DNA of 11,396 bases from an uncultured Coriobacteriaceae bacterium. GTDB taxonomy: Bacteria > Actinomycetota > Coriobacteriia > Coriobacteriales > Eggerthellaceae. The notes beneath the pieces were generated by a model. The model worked only from the letters and a program-made list of their open reading frames with translations. It did not search any database and was not told where the DNA came from. A program made the position numbers and the translations under genes. Every line of letters begins with the position of its first letter. Position 1 is the first letter of the stretch. The stretch is from contig URZP01000045.1 of assembly GCA_900552365.1 (NCBI GenBank), forward strand, positions 1 through 11,396, in the 5' to 3' direction. Below, one piece after another: positions 7,570-11,396 of this stretch.

Positions 7570-7585
7570 GTGTACTAAGATACAC
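7570..7585. promoter_or_regulatory. Dyad GTGTA-N6-TACAC upstream of the peroxiredoxin-like gene
   Basis: GTGTA (7570-7574) and TACAC (7581-7585) flank CTAAGA. A -10-like TAAGAT (7576-7581) lies inside the dyad, so a protein bound here could block transcription. No well-spaced -35 is evident (TTGCGT at 7555-7560 leaves 15 bp). The operator role is inference. A perfect CTAATTAG palindrome at 7501-7508 also lies in this divergent gap. Confidence 0.35.
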
Positions 7586-7622
7586 GAAGCGAAGGTAACC
7601 AACTCCTCGTGAAAGGATCGCA

Positions 7623-8165
7623 ATGTCTCGAGTGGTGCAAGGCGACAAGCTCGCCGACTTCACGTATCAAACCGCATACGAACAGAATCTGAAAATCTCA
7701 GACACGGTGAAGCGTGTTGAGGGGAAAACCGCTATCGTTTTCCTGCGCTACTTCGGATGCGTGCTATGCCAGTACAACATGCGTGAGTTCATTGTGAATC
7801 ATGGCGTCATTTCGAAGACCGGCGGCCAGCTTATCGTGGTTCTGCAGTCTGATCCTGCCATCGTTCGCGAGCAGACTGAGGGCAAAGATCTGCCATACGA
7901 CATCATCTGCGACAAAGATCAGGAGCTTTACAAGCTCTTCGAGATCGGTTCGGCTGCCTCCAAGATGGATCTCTTCGACGACGAGGGCCGTGCGTTCATC
8001 GAGAAGCTTAAGGCCGAGGGTTTTGCTCATGGCGCTTACGAGGGCAACGAGCAGCAACTCCCTGCATTGTTCATCGTCGACAACGACCTTAACGTCGAGT
8101 ACGCGCACTATGCCACCCTGGCAACCGATATGCCTGACTCTCACGAGATCGCTGCGATGATGTAA
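7623..8165 (+). CDS. Peroxiredoxin-like (AhpC/TSA-type) thioredoxin-fold protein
   Basis: This 180-residue protein resembles the AhpC/TSA-like redox proteins that carry a CxxC. The strand-helix core IVFLRYFGCVLCQYNMREF (38-56) contains Cys46 and Cys49 where thioredoxin-fold enzymes keep their active cysteines. Later parts fit the fold: LIVVLQSDP, YDIICDKDQELYKLFEI, and LPALFIVDND near the C terminus with the usual cis-Pro region. There is no signal peptide, so it should act in the cytosol, probably reducing peroxides or disulfides; partner and substrate are unknown. AAAGGA lies 5 nt before the ATG. It is a single gene ending in a good terminator, and diverges from the DMT exporter. The fold call is good; peroxidase activity is inferred. 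Confidence 0.82.
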   Translation: MSRVVQGDKLADFTYQTAYEQNLKISDTVKRVEGKTAIVFLRYFGCVLCQYNMREFIVNHGVISKTGGQLIVVLQSDPAIVREQTEGKDLPYDIICDKDQELYKLFEIGSAASKMDLFDDEGRAFIEKLKAEGFAHGAYEGNEQQLPALFIVDNDLNVEYAHYATLATDMPDSHEIAAMM

Positions 8166-8225
8166 TCGCTTTTCGTTTGCTCTTTTGGGGTCAATCGAGG
8201 GCATCGAATAACGTCAACGCATGTG

Positions 8226-8253
8226 GGCCGCCGACATTGATCGGCGGCCTTTT
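8226..8253 (+). terminator. Rho-independent terminator of the peroxiredoxin-like gene
   Basis: GGCCGCCGA (8226-8234) and TCGGCGGCC (8241-8249) form a perfect 9-bp stem with a 6-nt loop, followed by TTTT. Confidence 0.85.
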
Positions 8254-8290
8254 CGTGTCTGTTGCGGGTTCCTCTAAGCGTTTCGGCGCA

Positions 8291-8316
8291 AGTTGGATGC
8301 AAGGGCTTGTCCAACT
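8291..8316. repeat. Hairpin between two terminators
   Basis: AGTTGG (8291-8296) pairs with CCAACT (8311-8316), with further CAA/TTG pairing inside. It sits between the terminators of the convergent genes and has no T-run. Confidence 0.4.
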
Positions 8317-8318
8317 AA

Positions 8319-8350
8319 GAAACCCCGTTTCATTGAAGAAACGGGGTTTC
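8319..8350 (-). terminator. Terminator hairpin of sstT
   Basis: GAAACCCCGTTTC (8319-8331) and GAAACGGGGTTTC (8338-8350) are perfect 13-bp arms with a 6-nt loop, about 47 nt beyond the sstT stop. The stem ends in T's on both strands, so it could work in either direction. Confidence 0.78.
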
Positions 8351-8396
8351 GCTGCGCTGGCCGTGCAAGTGGCGAGCGTTGTATGTTCGTATGCCG

Positions 8397-9683
8397 CTAC
8401 TTGCGGTGAGCGTGAGCCTCGTCGGTGCAGGGTTCGACAAGCGGGGTGTTGTCCTTGCCCATGTCGAAGTCGGTACGGCCGGCGCGGATCCACTCGCGAT
8501 ACTCTGCGGTAGCGGTGAACAGAACGTCGGAGGACGAGTTCAGAGCGGTTTCGCAGGAGTCCTGGATAACGCCGATGATGAAGCCGATGGCGACAACTTG
8601 AATGGCGATGTCGTTGGGGATACCGAACAGCGAGCAGGCAAGCGGGATCAGCAGGAGCGAGCCGCCGGCGACACCGGAAGCACCGCATGCGCTGACGGAT
8701 GCAAGCACTGACAGGATGACAGCGGTGGGGGCGTCGATGCTGATGCCCAGGGTGTAAGCCGCGCACATTGCCATGACGGTGATGGTGACGGCAGCGCCAG
8801 CCATGTTGATGGTTGCGCCCAGCGGGATGGACACGCTGTAGGAATCCTTGTTCAGGCCGAGCTTCTCGCAGAGCTCCATGTTAACGGGGATGTTAGCGGC
8901 GGAGCTGCGAGTGAAGAACGCGAACAGACCGGAATCTTTCAGGCAGCGGAAGATCAGCGGGAACGGGTTCTTGCGGGTAACCACGAAGACTATGAGGGGG
9001 TTCACGACCAGGGCGATGAAGAACATGCAGGCAACCAGCAACAGAATGATCTGACCGTACTCGACGAAGATGTCCAGGCCGTTGGTGGAGACGGAGGTGT
9101 ACACCAAACCGAAGATGCCGAACGGAGCGAGTTGGATGATCCAACCGACGACGGTGGAAACGGCAGTCGAGATGTCGTTGAACACGTCGTTAGCGGCCTG
9201 AGTAGCCGAACGCATGGCAAGACCCAGAACGACAGCCCAGACAAGGATGCCGATGTAGTTAGCCTTGACCAAGGCCTCAACGGGGTTGGAGACCGCGTTC
9301 ATCAGAAGCGTGGTCAGAACTTCCCAAACATTTGACGGCGAGGACTGGGAAACGCCCTCGGCGCTGGTGAGCGTGAGCTCAACAGGGAAGATGGTGGTGG
9401 CAACCACCGAGACGATGGCGGCGGCGAAGGTGGAGACCAAGTACAGGATGATGATGGTCTTCATGTTGGTCTTGCCCTGGGCGCTGGCAAGGGCGCTCAG
9501 AACCAGGAAGAAGACCAGGATGGGGGCAACGCCCTTAAGTGCGCCGACGAAGAGATTGCCCAAAAGGGTGATGGCCTCGATACCGGCAGGGCCGACGGCG
9601 CCGATGATAGCGCCGAGGATCAGGCCGACTAGAATGCGCTTGATCAGGCTGACGCTCGTCCATGCGCGTGCAATCTGTTTCAC
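8397..9683 (-). CDS. sstT: Serine/threonine:Na+ symporter SstT
   Basis: This inner-membrane Na+-coupled importer of L-serine and L-threonine belongs to the dicarboxylate/amino acid:cation symporter (DAACS) family. It has 428 residues from the GTG at 9683. Hallmarks are FVGALKGVAPILV (45-57), NYIGILVWA (142-150), FFTRSSAANIPVNM (256-269), IPLGATINMAGAA (286-298) with the unwound NMAG stretch, and SACGASGVAGGSLLLIPLAC (331-350). QDSCETALNSSSDV (374-387) carries the conserved polar residues of the last core helix. From memory, the match to E. coli SstT is very close across the core. The tail after 392 is divergent and hydrophilic. The GTG is preferred over an in-frame ATG at 9713 because AGAAAGGA lies 5 nt before it, while the ATG falls inside an arm of the leader inverted repeat. 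Confidence 0.96.
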   Translation of the reverse strand: MKQIARAWTSVSLIKRILVGLILGAIIGAVGPAGIEAITLLGNLFVGALKGVAPILVFFLVLSALASAQGKTNMKTIIILYLVSTFAAAIVSVVATTIFPVELTLTSAEGVSQSSPSNVWEVLTTLLMNAVSNPVEALVKANYIGILVWAVVLGLAMRSATQAANDVFNDISTAVSTVVGWIIQLAPFGIFGLVYTSVSTNGLDIFVEYGQIILLLVACMFFIALVVNPLIVFVVTRKNPFPLIFRCLKDSGLFAFFTRSSAANIPVNMELCEKLGLNKDSYSVSIPLGATINMAGAAVTITVMAMCAAYTLGISIDAPTAVILSVLASVSACGASGVAGGSLLLIPLACSLFGIPNDIAIQVVAIGFIIGVIQDSCETALNSSSDVLFTATAEYREWIRAGRTDFDMGKDNTPLVEPCTDEAHAHRK

Positions 9684-9688
9684 GATGT

Positions 9689-9696
9689 TCCTTTCT
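9689..9696 (-). promoter_or_regulatory. Ribosome binding site deciding the GTG start of sstT
   Basis: On the minus strand AGAAAGGA ends 5 nt before the GTG at 9683. The upstream ATG at 9713 has no comparable site. Confidence 0.75.
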
Positions 9697-9707
9697 ATGG
9701 GTACTTG

Positions 9708-9787
9708 CTGCATCTATCTAACAGACTTGCTGTCGAGAGCCTGTTGCAAAGCATCGGTTTCGCTGTAGGGCTGCCAGATAGATGCAG
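9708..9787 (-). promoter_or_regulatory. Perfect 12-bp inverted repeat in the sstT leader
   Basis: CTGCATCTATCT (9708-9719) and AGATAGATGCAG (9776-9787) are exact inverse copies separated by 56 bp. In the sstT transcript they would pair as a closing stem starting near the 5' end and ending about 11 nt before the ribosome binding site. The enclosed RNA has weaker internal pairing such as AACAG/CTGTT. It could be a structured cis-regulatory RNA or a pair of DNA operators; I recognise no known riboswitch or T-box consensus. Confidence 0.55.
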
Positions 9788-9790
9788 AAT

Positions 9791-9819
9791 TGCATAGTCA
9801 CGCATGATAGCAAAGTCAA
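9791..9819 (-). promoter_or_regulatory. Candidate promoter of sstT
   Basis: On the minus strand TTGACT (9819-9814) is followed after 17 bp by TATGCA (9796-9791). The -35 is good and the -10 poor. The start would lie near the outer arm of the leader repeat. Confidence 0.4.
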
Positions 9820-9857
9820 GGTGCTTCACCGCGCTAAAGCGGATTGTTTGCATCTTC

Positions 9858-9888
9858 TTAACGGATAAGCGGTTGATTCTGCTATGAT
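9858..9888 (+). promoter_or_regulatory. Candidate promoter of tRNA-Leu
   Basis: TATGAT (9883-9888) lies 10 bp before tRNA-Leu, with TTAACG (9858-9863) 19 bp upstream. The -10 is good; the -35 is a loose fit and the spacing long. Confidence 0.45.
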
Positions 9889-9897
9889 GGCTCCCAT

Positions 9898-9983
9898 GCG
9901 GGCGTGGCGGAATTGGCAGACGCACCAGATTTAGGTTCTGGCGGGTAACCCCCGTGAAGGTTCAAGTCCTTTCGCCCGCACCA
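9898..9983 (+). tRNA. tRNA-Leu (anticodon UAG)
   Basis: The acceptor arm GCGGGCG (9898-9904) pairs with CGCCCGC (9973-9979), then discriminator A and an encoded CCA (9981-9983). The anticodon stem CCAGA/TCTGG with loop TTTAGGT gives anticodon TAG, reading CUA. A long variable arm (class II) is present. No clear terminator follows. Confidence 0.97.
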
Positions 9984-10008
9984 TCCTTTTCCAGTGTCCC
10001 CGATGACC

Positions 10009-10014
10009 TATAAT
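10009..10014 (+). promoter_or_regulatory. Candidate -10 for the 120-residue protein gene
   Basis: A perfect TATAAT lies 62 bp before the GTG start, inside an imperfect CCGAT/ATCGG dyad (10000-10017). The -35 region is weak. Confidence 0.4.
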
Positions 10015-10075
10015 CGGATGCAGGCCGCATGCCGTAACACTGCTCTAAACAAGGTATAAACGCGAAAGGTTCGTC

Positions 10076-10438
10076 GTGGCAGCAATTCCGCTTAACATCG
10101 CGCAGGAGCGCGAGCTTCATCGTCTACTGGAATACGAACGCAGGAATTGCAGCGCAGGCAACGAGCTGGTGTATCATTGCGCATTCCCTTATCGCCCCGA
10201 TAACGACCTTCAGGCCGAACTTATCGACGCAGGCTACCTTGTTGCGAAGGCCGACCGCGCCCATGGAACCATCGTGCGCATTACCTCGGCCGGTTATAGT
10301 TACTTCCCCGAGCTCATGCGTGAGGAAGATGAGCAGCGCGACCGATCCCGTCGAGATGCCCGTCTTATCGGTCTGACCGCGGTCTTTTGCGCGCTTTGCA
10401 TGGTCGTCGGCGTCATGTTGGGTTATACCCTTCGTTAA
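10076..10438 (+). CDS. Hypothetical protein, possible winged helix with C-terminal membrane anchor
   Basis: I do not recognise a named family for this 120-residue protein. Residues 1-80 read like a small winged-helix fold: helical segments, then LQAELIDAGYLVAKADRAHG leading into VRITSAGYSYF (67-77). This is the 'helix - GYL - hairpin - ITxxGxxYF' pattern common in DNA-binding wings. A charged linker (81-95, MREEDEQRDRSRRDA) follows, then one hydrophobic segment (about 97-117) at the very C terminus, predicting an anchored protein with a cytosolic N-terminal domain. The GTG start is supported by GAAAGG 6 nt upstream. It lies alone between tRNA-Leu and tig and ends in its own terminator. A role in DNA binding is inference from pattern only; the coding call is good. 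Confidence 0.78.
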   Translation: MAAIPLNIAQERELHRLLEYERRNCSAGNELVYHCAFPYRPDNDLQAELIDAGYLVAKADRAHGTIVRITSAGYSYFPELMREEDEQRDRSRRDARLIGLTAVFCALCMVVGVMLGYTLR

Positions 10439-10462
10439 CGCCGGGAAATACCGTACGCCTTC

Positions 10463-10494
10463 AAGCCGCGCCGTCCGTGCGCGGCTTTCTCTTT
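10463..10494 (+). terminator. Rho-independent terminator after the 120-residue protein gene
   Basis: AAGCCGCGC (10463-10471) and GCGCGGCTT (10479-10487) form a 9-bp stem with a 7-nt loop, followed by TCTCTTT. Confidence 0.82.
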
Positions 10495-10537
10495 CGTCGG
10501 ATTCGTGAAAGCACTTTATTCGGCGAGACTACTGTGA

Positions 10538-10543
10538 CATAAT
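10538..10543 (+). promoter_or_regulatory. Candidate -10 of tig
   Basis: CATAAT lies about 155 bp before the tig start, with only a poor -35 (TTTATT, 10515-10520). If correct, tig has a leader near 150 nt. Confidence 0.3.
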
Positions 10544-10585
10544 TCGACCTTGGCATTATCGGATGAAGATGTTCGGATCAGTTCG

Positions 10586-10604
10586 AAAAAACCCGCTTAA
10601 GCGG
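10586..10604 (-). terminator. Palindrome with a T-run on the minus strand, no matching gene
   Basis: CCGCTTAAGCGG (10593-10604) is a perfect 12-bp palindrome. On the minus strand it is followed, after one base, by six T's (10591-10586), like a small terminator. No minus-strand gene precedes it. Confidence 0.3.
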
Positions 10605-10644
10605 TCTCGTCTCAAAATGCCGAGCATCTAATGTTGTGCCTAAG

Positions 10645-10666
10645 GCGCACGCTGCCGGCGTTGCGC
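10645..10666 (+). repeat. Hairpin in the tig leader
   Basis: GCGCACGC (10645-10652) pairs with GCGTTGCGC (10658-10666), with one bulged T and a 5-nt loop. It lies 22 nt before the tig ribosome binding site. Confidence 0.45.
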
Positions 10667-10698
10667 TGTGAGGCGGGAAAGACAAACGGAGGAATCAA

Positions 10699-11396
10699 GT
10701 GGAAACTAAAGCAGAGCTTCTTGAGGGCGATCGCGCTAAGGTGACGGTCACCATCGATGCGGCAACCGTCAGCAATCGCATCAAGGCGCAGTACAAAGAC
10801 TTCGCCGGCCGCTATCGCATCCCCGGTTTTCGTAAGGGCAAGGCTCCGCGCCAGGTCATCGACAACTTCCTGGGCAAGGAAGCCGTTGTCGCAACCGTTA
10901 CCGATTCGCTTGTGAACGACACCTGCATGCAGGCTTGCGACAAGGCCGGTCTGTATCCGCTGGGTCAGCCGCAGTTCGACGAGGACCTGGGTCTGGTCGA
11001 GGACGGCAAGGAATTCACCTATGCATTCGAGGTCGGCATCAAGCCCGCTCTCGAGCTTTCCGGCTATGACAACGTTGAAATCGAGATGCCCTCTGCCGAT
11101 GTCACCGAGGACGAGGTCAATGCTGAGATCGACGCCATGCTCACTCATTATTCCGAGTACAGCAACGCTGCAGCCAACAAGAAGTTCGCTGATGGCAACA
11201 TGGCTGAGATGAAGATCACCGCAACCGACGACAAGGGCGAGAACATCGAGTCCATCACCGCTGACAACCGTCAGTACGCTATGGGTTCCGGCCTGTTCCC
11301 GCAGTCCTTCGACGAAGAGCTCAAGGGCATGAAGAAGGGCGAGACCAAGCAGTTCACCATCGACGTTCCCGAAGAGCCCACGGTCATGACCTCCAG
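10699..11396 (+). CDS. tig: Trigger factor (N-terminal part; cut by the window edge)
   Basis: Trigger factor is the ribosome-bound chaperone and peptidyl-prolyl isomerase that meets nascent chains at the exit tunnel. The first 232 residues are present. The ribosome-docking signature GFRKGKAP lies at 43-50, the same position as in E. coli. The N-terminal domain runs to about 115. The FKBP-like isomerase domain starts about 150 and includes FDEELKGMKKGETKQFTIDV (204-223). The C-terminal arm domain is off the right edge. The GTG start is well supported by GGAGG (10688-10692), 6 nt upstream, and by the normal distance to the signature. clpP and clpX often follow tig, but that cannot be seen here. 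Confidence 0.96.
   Translation, partial: METKAELLEGDRAKVTVTIDAATVSNRIKAQYKDFAGRYRIPGFRKGKAPRQVIDNFLGKEAVVATVTDSLVNDTCMQACDKAGLYPLGQPQFDEDLGLVEDGKEFTYAFEVGIKPALELSGYDNVEIEMPSADVTEDEVNAEIDAMLTHYSEYSNAAANKKFADGNMAEMKITATDDKGENIESITADNRQYAMGSGLFPQSFDEELKGMKKGETKQFTIDVPEEPTVMTS

Noticed and set aside
9684..9713. Upstream ATG (9713) as the sstT start
   Set aside because: It lies inside an arm of the leader inverted repeat and has no ribosome binding site; the GTG at 9683 has AGAAAGGA at ideal spacing.
9684..9800. T-box or other known riboswitch in the sstT leader
   Set aside because: The conserved T-box AGGGTGG bulge sequence is absent, and no glycine, SAM or THF consensus was recognised.
10612..11148. 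178-codon minus-strand frame
   Set aside because: It is antisense to trigger factor, which has the correct start, ribosome binding site and signature.

Overview
This is an ordinary chromosomal segment, dense in genes, from a fairly high-GC bacterium. No plasmid, CRISPR or intact mobile element is visible. Protein style, GC-rich third codon positions, a GTG-started trigger factor and an ornithine carbamoyltransferase beside arginyl-tRNA synthetase suggest a high-GC Gram-positive, perhaps an anaerobic Coriobacteriia (Eggerthella/Slackia-like) genome. That placement is inference; no marker in the window proves it.

Layout. Positions 1-359 hold the decayed C-terminal end of a tyrosine-recombinase (integrase) gene and a short spacer, directly abutting the 3' end of a tRNA-Arg gene, the classic attachment-site position. 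Next come tRNA-Pro and tRNA-Arg on the minus strand (360-530) and a second tRNA-Arg(UCU) on the plus strand (727-802). An arginine unit follows: ornithine carbamoyltransferase (931-1947) and arginyl-tRNA synthetase argS (1995-3731), closed by a very strong hairpin. A CPA1-type Na+/H+ antiporter with a long cytoplasmic tail (3922-5958) faces them on the minus strand.

The right half holds a tRNA-His/tRNA-Lys operon with promoter and terminator (6161-6411), an EamA-family DMT exporter on the minus strand (6421-7419), a divergent peroxiredoxin-like protein (7623-8165), three hairpins between convergent genes, and the Na+/serine-threonine symporter SstT on the minus strand (8397-9683). The SstT leader carries a perfect 12-bp inverted repeat. 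Then come tRNA-Leu(UAG), a small putative membrane-anchored winged-helix protein (10076-10438), and trigger factor (tig), which runs off the right edge.

The genes are mostly housekeeping: six tRNAs, one aminoacyl-tRNA synthetase, a ribosome-associated chaperone, amino-acid and ion transport, and arginine metabolism. I see no previously undescribed multi-gene system. The observations most worth following up are the possible cis-regulatory element upstream of sstT, the frameshifted integrase at the tRNA-Arg site with its paired 8-bp repeats, and the uncharacterised 120-residue protein.
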